DNA of 64,000 nt from Shewanella woodyi ATCC 51908 (GTDB lineage: Bacteria; Pseudomonadota; Gammaproteobacteria; Enterobacterales; Shewanellaceae), in contig NC_010506.1 in NCBI RefSeq assembly GCF_000019525.1, positions 5,022,001 through 5,086,000 on the forward strand, written 5' to 3'. Both the position numbers and the translations under genes were made by a program. The notes beneath the pieces are model-generated. The model saw only the letters and a program-made list of their open reading frames with translations. It was not told where the DNA came from and did no database searches. How positions within the stretch are numbered: the first letter of the stretch is position 1; every line of letters begins with the position of its first letter. Positions 46,016-57,304 of the stretch are shown here, in pieces.

Positions 46016-46605
46016 TACGCATCCCCCTGGTCTACACCGATGATGACATTGTTATCGTCGATATACTGATGAGGTGGAACTACTAAGTTCAACGGAGCGG
46101 GTACACCTTGGAATACACGACCAGCCATATCAAACTTAGAACCATGACATGGACAGAAGAAACCAGAAGGCACGCCTTCAACCTGCTCACCAAATGTATC
46201 TGGTAAGTAGGTAGGAGAACAACCTAAGTGAGTACATAGGCCCACTGCGATAAAGAACTCAGGGTTGATTGAACGTCCAGCATTCTGCGCGTAAGCAGGC
46301 TGCTGTTCTTCAACTGATGCAGGATCACGAAGTTGATCATCAAGAGTTGCAAGATTCTCAAGAATCTCCTCAGTACGGCGTACAACCCATACAGGCTTTC
46401 CACGCCACTCAACACGGATCAATTGACCCGGCTCTACTTTACTTATGTTTACTTCAACCGGCGCACCTGCAGCTTTCGCTTTGGCACTCGGATTCCATGA
46501 CTTTATAAAAGGAACCGCTACAGCGACGGCACCTGCACCACCTACTACGGCGGTTGCTGCGGTCAGAAATCTGCGACGTCCGGTATCGACTGGCGCATTG
46601 CTCAT
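46015..46605 (-). CDS. petA: Rieske iron-sulfur protein of the bc1 complex
   Basis: This 196-residue protein begins with a twin-arginine type leader (GRRRFLTAATAVVG) that remains as a TM anchor. The [2Fe-2S] ligands are in CTHLGC and CPCHGS. It is the first gene of petABC; the promoter must lie in 46606-46880. Confidence 0.97.
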   Translation of the reverse strand: MSNAPVDTGRRRFLTAATAVVGGAGAVAVAVPFIKSWNPSAKAKAAGAPVEVNISKVEPGQLIRVEWRGKPVWVVRRTEEILENLATLDDQLRDPASVEEQQPAYAQNAGRSINPEFFIAVGLCTHLGCSPTYLPDTFGEQVEGVPSGFFCPCHGSKFDMAGRVFQGVPAPLNLVVPPHQYIDDNNVIIGVDQGDA

Positions 46606-46928
46606 CCACTTATCTCCAGAGAGTGTTGGAATTTTTGTTGTTAATTTTTCAGAATTTGGTGTTTACCTCAAAACGTAAAAACGAAACTTGAGGTGGTGCT
46701 CATTATAGCCAAAAATCAGAAGCAGATCATAGTAAAACAGATAACAAAGTTAACTATGTTAGGAAAATACTCTGCTTAGCTTAAAAAACACACGTTATAA
46801 CTAAGGTTTTAAAGGGAAGGCAACAAAAAGATAGGAGAAAAACAAATAGCATCTTTTTCTAAATTAGAGAGTTAGATGCGGGAAATAAAAAAAGCTCGGA
46901 CTAAGCCGAGCTTTTAATTCAAACAGAT
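46606..46928 (-). other. Promoter region of petABC, after the hflC terminator
   Basis: 323 AT-rich bases. The first part (left, near 46606) should contain the petABC promoter. The right end holds the hflC terminator. No FNR or CRP box is visible, which fits an aerobic respiratory complex. Confidence 0.45.
46888..46915 (-). terminator. Terminator of the hfq-hflXKC operon
   Basis: AAAAGCTCGG-CTTAGT-CCGAGCTTTT in the minus-strand sense, with T7 following. It lies 14 bp after the hflC stop. Confidence 0.88.
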
Positions 46929-47807
46929 TTATTTCAACTGAGAGTTATTCATATACTTGAAAAACTCACTATCAGGCTCTAAAACCATCACATTAGATCC
47001 GTCTGAAAAACTCTCTTTATACGCTTCTAAGCTACGAAGAAAACTATAGAACTCAGGATCTTGAGAGTATGCATCAGAATAAATCTTTGCTGAAGTTGCA
47101 TCACCTTCACCTCTGATCTCTAACGCTTTACGTTCTGCATCAGCGATTTGAACAGTTACTGAAGCATCTGTTTTAGCACGGATAATCTCAGACTGTTCCA
47201 TACCTTGAGCTCTATGCTCTTTAGCAACAGCGGTACGCTCTGCGCGCATACGCTGATAGATACTTGAACTGACGTTTGCAGGTAAGTTGATCTGTTTAAC
47301 CCTAACATCAACCACTTCGATACCAAGATCTTCAGCACTTTCTGCAGCATTAGTTAACGCATCTTGCTGAAGTTCATCACGGCTACCAGAAACAATCTCC
47401 TTAATCGTACGTCGACCAAACTCCGTACGAAGGTCATTGTTAATCTTACGCTGTAATAGAGACTCCGCATTGGCTTTAATACCGCCACCAGTTGATAGGT
47501 AGTATTTCTCGAAATCAGAAATTCTCCACTTCACATAAGAGTCAACCATAAGGTCTTTCTTCTCTGAAGTAACAAATCTGTCAGCTGCGCCATCCATTGT
47601 CTGGATACGCGAATCAAGAAACCTAATCTTATCTATCATAGGCAGTTTAAGGTGAAGACCTGGCTCATAGATACGAGTCACACCTTCATCTTTTAAAATC
47701 TTGCCAAAGCGTGAAACAATTGCTCTTTCGCCCTCATTAACAACCAAGATTGAGGACAAGAGTACGGCGACAAGCACCGCTGCAATAATTGCGACTAATC
47801 TTCCCAT
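46929..47807 (-). CDS. hflC: FtsH protease modulator HflC
   Basis: This 292-residue SPFH/prohibitin-family protein has one N-terminal TM helix (about 5-24) and a periplasmic SPFH domain (NEGERAIVSRFGKI, VDSYVKWRI). It forms a large ring with HflK around FtsH and restrains its proteolysis of membrane proteins. Its start follows the hflK stop by 2 bp. Confidence 0.96.
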   Translation of the reverse strand: MGRLVAIIAAVLVAVLLSSILVVNEGERAIVSRFGKILKDEGVTRIYEPGLHLKLPMIDKIRFLDSRIQTMDGAADRFVTSEKKDLMVDSYVKWRISDFEKYYLSTGGGIKANAESLLQRKINNDLRTEFGRRTIKEIVSGSRDELQQDALTNAAESAEDLGIEVVDVRVKQINLPANVSSSIYQRMRAERTAVAKEHRAQGMEQSEIIRAKTDASVTVQIADAERKALEIRGEGDATSAKIYSDAYSQDPEFYSFLRSLEAYKESFSDGSNVMVLEPDSEFFKYMNNSQLK

Positions 47808-47809
47808 TC

Positions 47810-48949
47810 TTAGTTTCTCCCCTGACGTTCGCCGCGTGATGGGCGTGAGTCAATTGGCATGCTGTTCTGGCCCATAGTACTGCTCGATGAATTAAGCGAA
47901 GCAGCTGAATTCACTTTTTGAGGCTTAGCACCAGACTGATTCTTTTGCATCAGTTTATCCAGAGGTAAATACATCATGTTATTACTACTCTTAGAGTCTA
48001 CAAGCACTTTACTTGTTCCAGACATAACCGTTTGCATTGCATCTAGATACAAACGCTCACGTGTCACTTCTGGTGCAGCCTTATATTGAGGAAGTAAAAG
48101 CTCAAAGCGAGCAACCTTACCTCTAGCCTCTAGGATTTCACGCTCTTTATAAGCGTTAGCTTGTTGCTCCATACGCTGAACTTGACCACGAGCTTTTGGT
48201 TCAATGGCTCTGGCGTATGCTTCCGCTTCACGAATAAAGCGCTGTTCATCTTCTTGAGCAGAGATAGCGTCATCGAAAGCATCTTTAACCTCTTCCGGCG
48301 GACGAGCCGGTAGGAAGTTAACATCTTCAATCGCTATACCAAGCTTATAAGGCTCAATAATACGCTCAACTTCAGCCCAAGTATCACGACGGATCTGATC
48401 ACGACCAGTAGTTAAGATGTCATCCATCTTGTTGTGACCAACAACATAGCGCAAGGCACTATCCGTTGCTTCACGTAAACTGGCATTAGCATCAACGGCG
48501 CTGAATAGGAAACGGTATGCATCAACCACTCGATACTGAACGTCAAGCTCAACTAAGACGACGTTTTCATCGGCTGTCAACATACTTCCAGACGCAGGAA
48601 TTGAACGAACTGTATTCACGTTAACAGGGAATACTTCATCAATGAATGTAGCCTTCCATTGTAAACCTGGCTCTACTTCACCAACATACTGACCAAATCT
48701 CAGCGCCACGCCTTTTTCAGCTTCTTTAACTGTATAGAAACCTGATAGCCCCCACACAACAATAGCAATGCCTAAAACGATGATTAGGCTAAATGAGCTA
48801 AAGCTCGAGCCAGAACCATTGCCTTTGCCACCGCCAAAGCGTTTAGAGATGTTACGAAACACCTCATCTAGATCTGGTGGTCCCTTATCGTTACCATTCT
48901 TATTCCCCCAAGGGTCTTTACCCTTGTTACCGGGCTCATTCCAAGCCAT
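47810..48949 (-). CDS. hflK: FtsH protease modulator HflK
   Basis: This 379-residue SPFH protein has a Gly/Asn-rich cytoplasmic N-terminus (MAWNEPGNKGKDPWG), a TM helix at about 52-72, and the SPFH domain (EKGVALRFGQYVGEVEPGL). It is the partner of HflC. It begins 43 bp after the hflX stop in the same operon. Confidence 0.96.
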   Translation of the reverse strand: MAWNEPGNKGKDPWGNKNGNDKGPPDLDEVFRNISKRFGGGKGNGSGSSFSSFSLIIVLGIAIVVWGLSGFYTVKEAEKGVALRFGQYVGEVEPGLQWKATFIDEVFPVNVNTVRSIPASGSMLTADENVVLVELDVQYRVVDAYRFLFSAVDANASLREATDSALRYVVGHNKMDDILTTGRDQIRRDTWAEVERIIEPYKLGIAIEDVNFLPARPPEEVKDAFDDAISAQEDEQRFIREAEAYARAIEPKARGQVQRMEQQANAYKEREILEARGKVARFELLLPQYKAAPEVTRERLYLDAMQTVMSGTSKVLVDSKSSNNMMYLPLDKLMQKNQSGAKPQKVNSAASLNSSSSTMGQNSMPIDSRPSRGERQGRN

Positions 48950-48992
48950 TTAGCACTCCACTGGTGTATGAAATAAATGAGATCACTAAAAA

Positions 48993-50291
48993 CTACTCAA
49001 CTGCCGAATGTTCGACAACAAAAGTCTCTAACTCTCCTTCGCTCTGCTTCACAAGTCGACGCCAATCGGCCTCTAAAATGCGAACAGACAAGATACAGTT
49101 CCCCAGATCGTCATATTCTTTCTGCTGTATCACATCGAGTCGGTATAACTGACCAAGATAATGTCCGGCTGTTGCCGGAATCTCTAGGTTTAATGATAAA
49201 GTTGTCTTACCAACAATACTGTTGATAGCTTCCTTTAATAACACTAAACCTTGCTGCTTCTGAGCCGAAACCCAGACTCTAATTGGTACACCCTCATCAT
49301 CGTAGTCGATCTTTGGGTTTACCTCATCCAACAAGTCAATTTTATTGCAAACAATAAGTTGCGGGATATCTTCTGCACCAATCTCCTTGAGCACTAACTG
49401 GACTTGCTCAAAGTTGTCCCCCATATTCTCATCATGACAGTCGACAATATGAAGTAACAGATCAGCTTCTCGTGTTTCCTGCAGTGTCGCCTTAAACGCC
49501 GCCACCAAGTCATGTGGCAAATGGCGAATAAAACCAACAGTATCAGCCAAAATAATACTGCCATCGTCAAGATCTAACTTTCTTAAGGTTGGATCTAGTG
49601 TGGCAAAGAGCTGATCAGCTGCATAAACATCTGATGTTGTAAGAGAGTTGAATAGAGTCGATTTACCTGCGTTGGTATAACCAACTAATGACACAGTAGC
49701 TAAATCACTACGGCGCCTTGCTCTTCGGCTCTGTTCACGTTGCTTATCTACTTTTGCTAAGCGCTTATTGATGTTGCTTATCCGTCCCCGGAGTAAACGT
49801 CTATCGGTTTCGAGCTGGGTTTCCCCAGGACCTCGCATACCGATACCACCCTTTTGGCGCTCCAGATGCGTCCAACCTCGTATCAGGCGAGTTGACATAT
49901 GGCGTAACTGCGCTAGCTCTACCTGTAACTTACCTTCGTACGTTCGCGCCCTCTGGGCAAAAATATCTAAAATGAGTGTAGTACGGTCTAATACCCGACA
50001 TTGGCACACCATCTCAAGATTTCTCTCTTGAGCTGGGCTCAGTGCGTGATTAAAAATCACCACATTCGCCTCTGTCGCGGCAACCATAGCCGCTAACTCA
50101 TCGGCCTTCCCCGAACCAACAAAAAACTTTCGGTCAGGCGAACGACGGCTTCCTGTTATCACTCCAACAGACTGGGCCCCAGCCGACTCTACCAATAGTT
50201 GTAGTTCGACTAAATCTTCCCTACTATCCTCATCGGAGAAGTCGATATGGACAAGAACCGCGTTTTCTCCCGCCTCATAACGATCAAACAA
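48993..50291 (-). CDS. hflX: Ribosome-associated GTPase HflX
   Basis: This 432-residue GTPase splits stalled or heat-damaged ribosomes. It has an N-terminal domain with GSGKADEL, a helical linker and the G domain: G1 GYTNAGKST, G3 DTVGF, G4 CNKIDL. Its position downstream of hfq is universal among enteric and related bacteria. Confidence 0.96.
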   Translation of the reverse strand: MFDRYEAGENAVLVHIDFSDEDSREDLVELQLLVESAGAQSVGVITGSRRSPDRKFFVGSGKADELAAMVAATEANVVIFNHALSPAQERNLEMVCQCRVLDRTTLILDIFAQRARTYEGKLQVELAQLRHMSTRLIRGWTHLERQKGGIGMRGPGETQLETDRRLLRGRISNINKRLAKVDKQREQSRRARRRSDLATVSLVGYTNAGKSTLFNSLTTSDVYAADQLFATLDPTLRKLDLDDGSIILADTVGFIRHLPHDLVAAFKATLQETREADLLLHIVDCHDENMGDNFEQVQLVLKEIGAEDIPQLIVCNKIDLLDEVNPKIDYDDEGVPIRVWVSAQKQQGLVLLKEAINSIVGKTTLSLNLEIPATAGHYLGQLYRLDVIQQKEYDDLGNCILSVRILEADWRRLVKQSEGELETFVVEHSAVE

Positions 50292-50313
50292 AAAGCAAAC
50301 TCCTTAAAAAATA

Positions 50314-50598
50314 TTACTCACTAGTCTCATCATTCTGACCATTAAAGCCACCAGCTGGTGTTGGCGCAGGTGATGAATGATGTGCACTTACGTTAAATGG
50401 ACGAGCTGGCACAACCGTTGAAATTGCGTGCTTGTAAACCATCTGACTAACCGTGTTTTTAAGCAAAATAACAAATTGATCAAATGACTCAACCTGTCCT
50501 TGTAGTTTGATGCCATTAACAAGATAAATAGAAACAGGAACGCGCTCACGGCGAAGTGCGTTCAAAAACGGGTCTTGTAAAGATTGCCCCTTAGCCAT
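50314..50598 (-). CDS. hfq: RNA chaperone Hfq
   Basis: This 94-residue Sm-fold hexameric protein promotes small RNA-mRNA pairing. It begins [22 protein letters not shown] and contains [18 protein letters not shown] and the Sm2 motif [10 protein letters not shown]. The C-terminal tail (after residue 72) is shorter than in E. coli (102 residues) and Gly/Pro/Ala-rich. Confidence 0.98.
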   Translation of the reverse strand: MAKGQSLQDPFLNALRRERVPVSIYLVNGIKLQGQVESFDQFVILLKNTVSQMVYKHAISTVVPARPFNVSAHHSSPAPTPAGGFNGQNDETSE

Positions 50599-50691
50599 TT
50601 TGTAATTTCCTTTTTATTAAAAATAAGTAGTAAAACTAATACAACATAACTTTTTCTTTGGTTTTAGTATTATATAGCAAGGACTAATTTG

Positions 50692-51621
50692 CTAGCGACA
50701 ATGTCGCAATACAGTGGTTAGATTTGAATCACTCCCACTTTCCAGCCAATTTAACTCAGGCCATCCTCTCAACCATGTTAATTGACGTTTAGCTAATTGC
50801 CTAGTAGCAACGACTGCTTTTTCGACCATAGTATCATAGTCATAGTCGCCATTTAGGTATTGCCAGCATTGCCTATAACCAACACATCTCATCGAAGGCA
50901 GGTCAATATGCAGTTCACTTCGCTCCCTAAGTGACCGCACTTCCTCAACGAATCCTTGATTTAACATCAATTTGAATCTTTCTTCTATAGAAAGATGTAA
51001 CTGTTTTCGATCTTTTGGCGAAATCGCAAACTGAACAACATCATAAGGCAGAGGTTCAGACTTAATTTTGGTGAGTTCTGTCAGCGATTTTCCGCTAATC
51101 CTGTATACTTCAATCGCCCTAGATAATCGCTGTGGATCATTAGGGTGTATACGTTCAGCAGAAACAGGATCTATCTGCTTAAGCTCATCATGTAAATGAT
51201 TCCAACCATAGGTATCGGCTTCAATCTGGATCTGTTTACGTATTTCATCATCTGCAGCAGGAAGTGGTGAAAGCCCCTCTAACAAAGCTTTGAAGTACAT
51301 CATGGTTCCACCAACTAACAAGGGAGTTTTCCCTTTAGCAAGTATCTCTTCTATTGCTTGCAATGCATCAGTTCTAAAGTCTGCTGCGGAGTAACTTTCC
51401 GCGGGATCACGAATGTCAATCAATCTGTGAGGCGCTTTTCCCAGCTCTTCGGCGTTGGGTTTTGCACTACCAACATCCATCCCCCGGTATATAAGTGCTG
51501 AATCTACAGAGATAATTTCACAGTTATGCTGCTCAACCAATGCAATAGCGAGGGCTGTTTTCCCCGAAGCCGTTGGGCCCATTAACGTTATTATCTGAGG
51601 TAATACACTATCTTCAGTCAC
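50692..51621 (-). CDS. miaA: tRNA dimethylallyltransferase
   Basis: This 309-residue enzyme adds an isopentenyl group to A37 of tRNAs reading UNN codons. The Walker-like loop is [13 protein letters not shown], followed by [18 protein letters not shown] and [13 protein letters not shown]. Its start overlaps the mutL stop by 8 bp. Confidence 0.97.
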   Translation of the reverse strand: MTEDSVLPQIITLMGPTASGKTALAIALVEQHNCEIISVDSALIYRGMDVGSAKPNAEELGKAPHRLIDIRDPAESYSAADFRTDALQAIEEILAKGKTPLLVGGTMMYFKALLEGLSPLPAADDEIRKQIQIEADTYGWNHLHDELKQIDPVSAERIHPNDPQRLSRAIEVYRISGKSLTELTKIKSEPLPYDVVQFAISPKDRKQLHLSIEERFKLMLNQGFVEEVRSLRERSELHIDLPSMRCVGYRQCWQYLNGDYDYDTMVEKAVVATRQLAKRQLTWLRGWPELNWLESGSDSNLTTVLRHCR

Positions 51622-53458
51622 TCAACTGCTCTTCTAACCATGACTGCCAAGGTAATACCTTAGCCTTCTGTGCTAATTCTTGCTGGATCTCATCATCCAA
51701 CTGACTAAATGCTGACCAAGTTGCTACTGCAGATTCAAACTTTCCATCATCTTGCTTTGCTAACCACAACGCTAGCGCTTCATGGGTCGGCTCTTCAAAC
51801 CTTACCCATTGCAACAATTCAGGAATAACAGTAACTAACTGGCTCTGTCTTAAATATGGGGGCACTTTCTTTATAATCAACTGCCCAAGACGAATAGTTA
51901 TCTCAATCCCTAATTGCCTTAACAGTTGCTCCCTCTCATCGATAGTATTGAGCCAATCTTCATCAACCTTTATTGAAACAGGCATAAGGAGAGGCTGGCT
52001 GACTAAACCATTATCAATTTTTGCTAAAATATCACGCTTCACGAGCCACTTTGCGACGATATCAATCGGCAGCAAAGAAAGCTCATCACCAGCATAGACC
52101 CAATATTGGCCTGCTAACACTGGCGGCATAGGAGTCTTTAAGTCACTATTAACTAATTTAGATGCTTGTGCCGTCTGAGGTGTTTTTAATAGTTGAGTAT
52201 AAGAGGCTATCTCACTCGCCGAAGGCAGTTCAGGCTGAGAACGGGCGCTATACTCCCCGCCCCTTGAGTAGGATGATGGAGCAGAAATTGAACTCGATTG
52301 CCCCTGTGAACCACTCTCTCTTGGCTTTTCATCAAACTTAGACTGTGTTGCGTAGTTTGATGGATCGGCTTCGCTAACACGCCCAGTTGATAAAGGCTTA
52401 CTATGCCAATCATCTTCGACAAACTCGACCAGCTTCTCTTCTGGAAGAGAGATTGAGGCTCTAGCTACCTGCATCAATGCAGACTGTAAAGCCTGGAGTA
52501 TGTAATCATGTACATAACGGCTTTGGTGGAACCTCACCTCGTGCTTTGCTGGGTGAACATTAACATCAACCTGATGAGGAGCAATCTCTAACATCAGCAC
52601 ATAGCTAGCTAACTCCCCTGTTCCATGTTCCGAAAATGCCTGTCTCACCGCATGATTCACTAATCTGTCACGAATTAACCTACCGTTGACGTAGAAAAAT
52701 TGTGTGTCGCTAGCTGGAGAGGTAAAAAATGGGGATTGTATATAGCCACTTAACGTTAAGCCTTCATGTTGACAATCTATCTCAATGGCTTGCTCAGCAA
52801 AGTTTTTGCCGCAGATCTGTGCTAAACGCATCAAGTATTGATCTTGATTATTTGCAGGACGATAGTTACGAACCTGCTTACCATTGTGTTTTAAGGTGAA
52901 ATGGATCTCAGGTTTAACTAAAGCAATACGTTTAAGCCATTCATCAATATGGGTAAACTCTGTTTTATCACTTTTGAGAAATCGCCTTCTGGCTGGAGTA
53001 TTAAAAAATAGATCAACCGCTTCTATCGTCGTTCCGACAGGATGAGCGGCAGGGATCACTTTCACAGCCATATCTGAACCTTCGGCATAAGCTTGCCAAG
53101 CTTCAGTTTGCTCTGCTGTTCGAGAGGTCAAAGTCAAACGAGAAACCGAACTGATACTCGCTAATGCCTCGCCACGAAAACCAAAACTTAAAATTGCATC
53201 TAAGTCATCTAAAGTACTCAACTTTGAAGTTGCATGCCTTGATAGCGCTAAATTCAGTTCTGACTTAGGGATCCCAGAGCCATTGTCTTGGATTTTTATT
53301 AGCTTACTGCCACCCTTATCGATCTCAATATCGACACGGGTAGCCCCAGCGTCTAGGCTATTTTCAACCAACTCTTTAATCACCGAAGCGGGTCGCTCGA
53401 CAACCTCCCCAGCAGCGATCTGGTTTGCCAATTGTGGTGACAGTATCTGTATAGTCAT
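51614..53458 (-). CDS. mutL: DNA mismatch repair protein MutL
   Basis: This 614-residue GHKL ATPase links MutS to MutH and UvrD. N-terminal motifs are [23 protein letters not shown] and [11 protein letters not shown] Ser/Pro-rich linker (about 350-430) precedes the dimerisation domain. The endonuclease metal motif DQHA(X)2E is absent, as in other MutH-type bacteria. Confidence 0.97.
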   Translation of the reverse strand: MTIQILSPQLANQIAAGEVVERPASVIKELVENSLDAGATRVDIEIDKGGSKLIKIQDNGSGIPKSELNLALSRHATSKLSTLDDLDAILSFGFRGEALASISSVSRLTLTSRTAEQTEAWQAYAEGSDMAVKVIPAAHPVGTTIEAVDLFFNTPARRRFLKSDKTEFTHIDEWLKRIALVKPEIHFTLKHNGKQVRNYRPANNQDQYLMRLAQICGKNFAEQAIEIDCQHEGLTLSGYIQSPFFTSPASDTQFFYVNGRLIRDRLVNHAVRQAFSEHGTGELASYVLMLEIAPHQVDVNVHPAKHEVRFHQSRYVHDYILQALQSALMQVARASISLPEEKLVEFVEDDWHSKPLSTGRVSEADPSNYATQSKFDEKPRESGSQGQSSSISAPSSYSRGGEYSARSQPELPSASEIASYTQLLKTPQTAQASKLVNSDLKTPMPPVLAGQYWVYAGDELSLLPIDIVAKWLVKRDILAKIDNGLVSQPLLMPVSIKVDEDWLNTIDEREQLLRQLGIEITIRLGQLIIKKVPPYLRQSQLVTVIPELLQWVRFEEPTHEALALWLAKQDDGKFESAVATWSAFSQLDDEIQQELAQKAKVLPWQSWLEEQLSD

Positions 53459-53519
53459 ATCGTTTTAATCTTAAATAGTTAAGTTTAAGAGGTAAACTCA
53501 CCTCCAAGCCTACAGCAAA

Positions 53520-54839
53520 CTACGCCCTAGGAATAACCAACTTTTGGCCTATTCTTAAGGTATTAGATTTTAAGCCATTAGCCCGTTTTATACTGGCAAT
53601 CGACACTTGATATTTATGCGCTATCACAGATAGTGACTCACCTTTACGGACATTATGCTTAAACGAACCCTTACTGGCCATCAAGGAGTTAACCGGCGGG
53701 TTAGCCTCAAAATATTTCAGCACACCTTTATGTACCGCCTTAGCAATATTATTTTGATGCTCTCGCTGCGAGAGTAACCGCTCCTCTTTGTGGTTCGAAA
53801 TAAATCCTGTTTCGACCAAAATTGAGGGAATATCAGGAGATTTCAATACCGCAAAACTCGCCGACTCCGGCTTATGTTTATGCAACTTGGTCACTCTTCC
53901 TAAATTTGACAGTACATCATCAGCAATATTGTGGCTGATCGCCATAGAGCGATCCATGGACATGTCGAGCAGCGTCATCGCTAAATATTGCTCGTTATCC
54001 GTATTCTGGATTATCTCACCTGCGCCACCAAGCAACTCTGAATGCTTCTCTTTATGCTCAAGCCAACGACCGATCTCACTGTTAGCACGCCTCATAGACA
54101 AAACCCACACAGAAGCTCCTCTAGGTTGAGGCGAAGTGAAGGCATCCGCGTGAATAGACACAAGTAGATCGGCTTTACTGGTACGGGCGATTTCAGAACG
54201 TTTATTAAGATTAACGAAGTAATCTCCGGTACGCGTCATTACAGCCCTCATACCCGGCGTAGCATTGATTTTCGCCTCGACCTTCTTAGCGATCTCTAAC
54301 ACCACTTTTTTCTCATAAATTCCCGAAGGTCCAATTGATCCAGGATCATCACCACCATGACCCGCATCAATGGCAACCACTACATCTCTGAGCTTGGCTT
54401 TAGGCTGACTAGTCTGAACTACCTTCTTTGAGCCGCTATCATCAAGATCAACAACTAACCTATTACCATAAGGGGCCGTTGGAGGCAGAGAAAACAGGTT
54501 TGATTTAACAGGCTTTGTCAGATCAATAACCAGCCTTAAAGTGCCCTTCGAGGGTGGCTTACTAATGCGAACTCTTTTGACTAATTTACTATTATTTGCA
54601 AGTTTGCTGAGATTAACTGAGGTGGAGGTCCCCTTCAGGTCAACAACAAGTCGATAGGGACCAGTTAACGTGAAATAACTGAAATCAGGAGCCTTATTCA
54701 GGTCAAAAACGACTCGAGTCGACTCAGGTGCAGCCCAAATTCTCACTCCATCCAGTTTATTAGCACTATGGACAAAGAAAGATGAGCACAAGGTCACCGA
54801 CAATAGAAAAAATTGTAAAAACGACGCTATTTTTATCAT
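53520..54839 (-). CDS. amiB: N-acetylmuramoyl-L-alanine amidase (AmiB/AmiC type)
   Basis: This 439-residue periplasmic enzyme cleaves septal peptidoglycan during cell separation. A signal peptide (about 1-25) is followed by an AMIN domain (about 30-130), a zinc amidase_3 domain ([46 protein letters not shown]) and a C-terminal LysM (about 393-437). The LysM tail is typical of AmiB in Vibrio and Shewanella. It follows tsaE with a 2-bp gap. Confidence 0.95.
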   Translation of the reverse strand: MIKIASFLQFFLLSVTLCSSFFVHSANKLDGVRIWAAPESTRVVFDLNKAPDFSYFTLTGPYRLVVDLKGTSTSVNLSKLANNSKLVKRVRISKPPSKGTLRLVIDLTKPVKSNLFSLPPTAPYGNRLVVDLDDSGSKKVVQTSQPKAKLRDVVVAIDAGHGGDDPGSIGPSGIYEKKVVLEIAKKVEAKINATPGMRAVMTRTGDYFVNLNKRSEIARTSKADLLVSIHADAFTSPQPRGASVWVLSMRRANSEIGRWLEHKEKHSELLGGAGEIIQNTDNEQYLAMTLLDMSMDRSMAISHNIADDVLSNLGRVTKLHKHKPESASFAVLKSPDIPSILVETGFISNHKEERLLSQREHQNNIAKAVHKGVLKYFEANPPVNSLMASKGSFKHNVRKGESLSVIAHKYQVSIASIKRANGLKSNTLRIGQKLVIPRA

Positions 54840-54841
54840 TA

Positions 54842-55318
54842 TTATTTGAATTTACTTAGTAACAACTGCCCTTTTTCAGATCCTGAAACTATCTCAACCT
54901 CACGACCTGCATCCAGATATTTTATGTGACAACTTATATCTGCTTCGGGCATTAACCCATGACCACGATCAGGCCACTCAACGATACAGATACTATTTTC
55001 GGTGAAATAATCTCTGATCCCCATAAACTCTAACTCTTCAGGATCGCTTAAACGATAAAGATCGAAATGAAATAGATCGATGCCAGCTAGCTCATAGGGC
55101 TCTACTAAAGCATAAGTAGGACTCTTTACCGCACCTTGATGGCCAAAAGCCTGTATCAATCCACGACTTAAGGTCGTTTTACCTGCACCAAGCTCACCCG
55201 ATAGGTTTAAGATCAATGGAGGCGTAATGATTGCCGCTAATCGCTTCCCTAACTCGACCATATCTTGCTCATTATCTAAGTAGACTTTAACTGATGTCAT
55301 GGTATCTATCTTTAACAC
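54842..55318 (-). CDS. tsaE: tRNA N6-threonylcarbamoyladenosine biosynthesis ATPase TsaE
   Basis: This 158-residue ATPase works with TsaB and TsaD to make t6A37. The P-loop is [15 protein letters not shown], followed by [12 protein letters not shown] and HFDLYRL. The chosen ATG 55318 gives 158 residues. A closer ATG at 55300 starts MTSVKVYL, which is nearer the usual family start, so the start may be six codons later. Confidence 0.95.
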   Translation of the reverse strand: MLKIDTMTSVKVYLDNEQDMVELGKRLAAIITPPLILNLSGELGAGKTTLSRGLIQAFGHQGAVKSPTYALVEPYELAGIDLFHFDLYRLSDPEELEFMGIRDYFTENSICIVEWPDRGHGLMPEADISCHIKYLDAGREVEIVSGSEKGQLLLSKFK

Positions 55319-55408
55319 TCTAAAGTTAATTCGAACCCGTTACTTTATATTAAATAGCTTACTAGCTAAACAGCTTTCACTCAATTGCAGTTAAACTTTA
55401 CTAAAATA

Positions 55409-56875
55409 CTAAAGATTATTAACTAAGTGTCTAATATGTGGCATTAAGTCACTTGCTAACATTCCTCTTTCCCCCTCTAATGCTGCGCGATCAGCTGCCT
55501 CACCATGGATAACCACTCCCATCTTGGCTGCGGTGAAGGAGTCGAAGTCTTGAGCCATAAGCGCTGAAATAACACCTCCTAAGGCATCACCAGCTCCACC
55601 ACTTGCTAAGCCTGGGTTTCCTACTGGTGCGACAACACACTCTTTAGCGCCACAAATCAATGTGCCGGGCCCCTTCAGCACCGCCACACCACCATATTTA
55701 GTCTGTATTGCTTTAACAGCCGCAAACCTATCTTGCTCCACCTCACCAGTCGTAATACCTAAAAGCTTTGCCGCTTCAGCAGAATGTGGCGTCAATACCC
55801 ACTTTTCCTGTTTATAGGGCTCACGGCTTAACATATTTAATGCATCGGCATCCAATACGCAGGGCTTATCACTTAATCCTACAGCTTTAAGTAAATTATA
55901 GCCCCAATCTTGCTGTCCAAGTCCGGGGCCAATCAAGAGAACATCCGCCCAACCTAGTTTGAGGTAAACCTCCATATCAACCAGATCACAACCCCAGAAC
56001 ATCAATTCAGGTCGAGTCGCGTTAACTGCTAATTGGTGTGCAGGCTTTGAGATAACCGTAACCAACCCACTACCAGCTCTTAAACAAGCTTCAGCTGCAA
56101 GCCTAACCGCTCCAGCCATGCCTGTATCGCCACCTATGATAGAAACCTTACCCGAGTCCCCTTTATGAGAGTCCCTTGCTCTGGGAGCAATCTGCTCCCT
56201 TACAAAGTCTAAAGAGATCATTTTTGATGATGGCGGAGATAAATACTCAGTTAAACCGATATCAGCGAACAACAGCTCTCCCACGCAGACTCTTGCTCGG
56301 CCAGTTAATAGTCCCTGCTTTACTGCCCCAAAGGTAAGCGTGACATTTGCGATAACAGCCCCCTCTCCCGCTCCAGTGTCAGGGTTCAGTCCAGAGGGGA
56401 TATCTAAGCTGAAAACCTTAGCTTTACTTAGGTTTACCGCCTCTATTATCGGCTTAAACTGCCCTCTTAATTCCCCTTTACACCCGACTCCTAGCAGACC
56501 ATCAACAATGATTGACGCTGAAAGGATTTTATCGATATCAGAACACTCTACTCTACCGCCCACTCTACGAAACTCAGACTGAGCAGATAACACTTCAGTT
56601 CCCATCTGTGTTTTATCAAGCCCCATTAAGGAGATCTGATAACCCGCTTCAATCAATAAACGAGCACAAACATAGGTATCAGCGCCGTTATTACCGTAGC
56701 CTGCCAGTAACAGTATTGGGGAAGCTCTGTCTATTGATGAGGAGAGTAGCTCGAAAGCTTTGGTTCCAGCAGCCTCCACTAATTGATTTATGCTTATATC
56801 TTTAGCTCCAACAAAGGCTTTTTCCGCATCTTCCACCTGAGAAGCGAGAAACAGATTAACGGGTAAATGAATCAT
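55409..56875 (-). CDS. nnr: Bifunctional NAD(P)H-hydrate epimerase / ADP-dependent dehydratase
   Basis: This 488-residue protein repairs hydrated NAD(P)H. Residues about 1-215 are the YjeF_N epimerase (LLAGYGNNGADTYVCARLL, VDGLLGVGCKGELRG). Residues about 230-488 are the ribokinase-like dehydratase (SGKVSIIGGDTGMAGAVRLAAEA and GNPGLASGGAGDALGGVI). In E. coli it also stands ahead of tsaE-amiB-mutL, as here. Confidence 0.96.
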   Translation of the reverse strand: MIHLPVNLFLASQVEDAEKAFVGAKDISINQLVEAAGTKAFELLSSSIDRASPILLLAGYGNNGADTYVCARLLIEAGYQISLMGLDKTQMGTEVLSAQSEFRRVGGRVECSDIDKILSASIIVDGLLGVGCKGELRGQFKPIIEAVNLSKAKVFSLDIPSGLNPDTGAGEGAVIANVTLTFGAVKQGLLTGRARVCVGELLFADIGLTEYLSPPSSKMISLDFVREQIAPRARDSHKGDSGKVSIIGGDTGMAGAVRLAAEACLRAGSGLVTVISKPAHQLAVNATRPELMFWGCDLVDMEVYLKLGWADVLLIGPGLGQQDWGYNLLKAVGLSDKPCVLDADALNMLSREPYKQEKWVLTPHSAEAAKLLGITTGEVEQDRFAAVKAIQTKYGGVAVLKGPGTLICGAKECVVAPVGNPGLASGGAGDALGGVISALMAQDFDSFTAAKMGVVIHGEAADRAALEGERGMLASDLMPHIRHLVNNL

Positions 56876-57023
56876 AGAAGTGTGTATCCCTGCCTCGTTA
56901 AAATTTGATTAAAAAATATAAACAATTGAATTGAGTCTTAGATTCGTAAAGATTAGCAAGTATCACTACACTATAAGTAAGAGATACTTGACCTCAAATT
57001 TTTCACTCAATTGGAGCAAATGG

Positions 57024-57191
57024 ATGAAGCTCTTTACCTTAGCTATTTTAGCACTGTCTCTATTGCTAATTAGCTTGCCATTACAGTCAAATATTTTAAT
57101 ACAGGCACTACTACTTATCTGCATAATATTAGTGGCTTTAGGTATATATAAAGCTTTAATTCAGCTAGATAGTGACAAAGATCAAGATTAA
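57024..57191 (+). CDS. Small membrane protein, unknown function (55 aa)
   Basis: ATG 57024 has GGAG at 8 nt spacing and gives 55 residues. An ATG at 56931 in frame would add a basic, non-hydrophobic extension, less likely. Two hydrophobic segments (about 2-22 and 26-46) fill most of the protein, with a charged tail DSDKDQD. I do not recognise a family. It lies divergently from nnr, where other genomes often carry queG. Confidence 0.6.
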   Translation: MKLFTLAILALSLLLISLPLQSNILIQALLLICIILVALGIYKALIQLDSDKDQD

Positions 57192-57242
57192 ATTTAGATA
57201 GATAGCTTTCATTATCAACCAGCCCTACGACTTTAAAGCAAT

Positions 57243-57266
57243 AAAAAAGGCACCCTAAAGGTACCT
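57243..57266 (-). terminator. Terminator of the helical-bundle gene
   Basis: In the minus-strand sense GGTACC-TTTAG-GGTGCC is followed by TTTTTT. It lies about 40 bp after the stop of the 57305-57760 gene. Confidence 0.7.
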
Positions 57267-57304
57267 CATTGCGAGTAACACATACTTAATCTAGCGCAAA
57301 TTAG

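Noticed and set aside
54842..56875. Possible fusion or frameshift between tsaE and nnr
   Set aside because: Both have full family length and a 90-bp spacer; normal arrangement.
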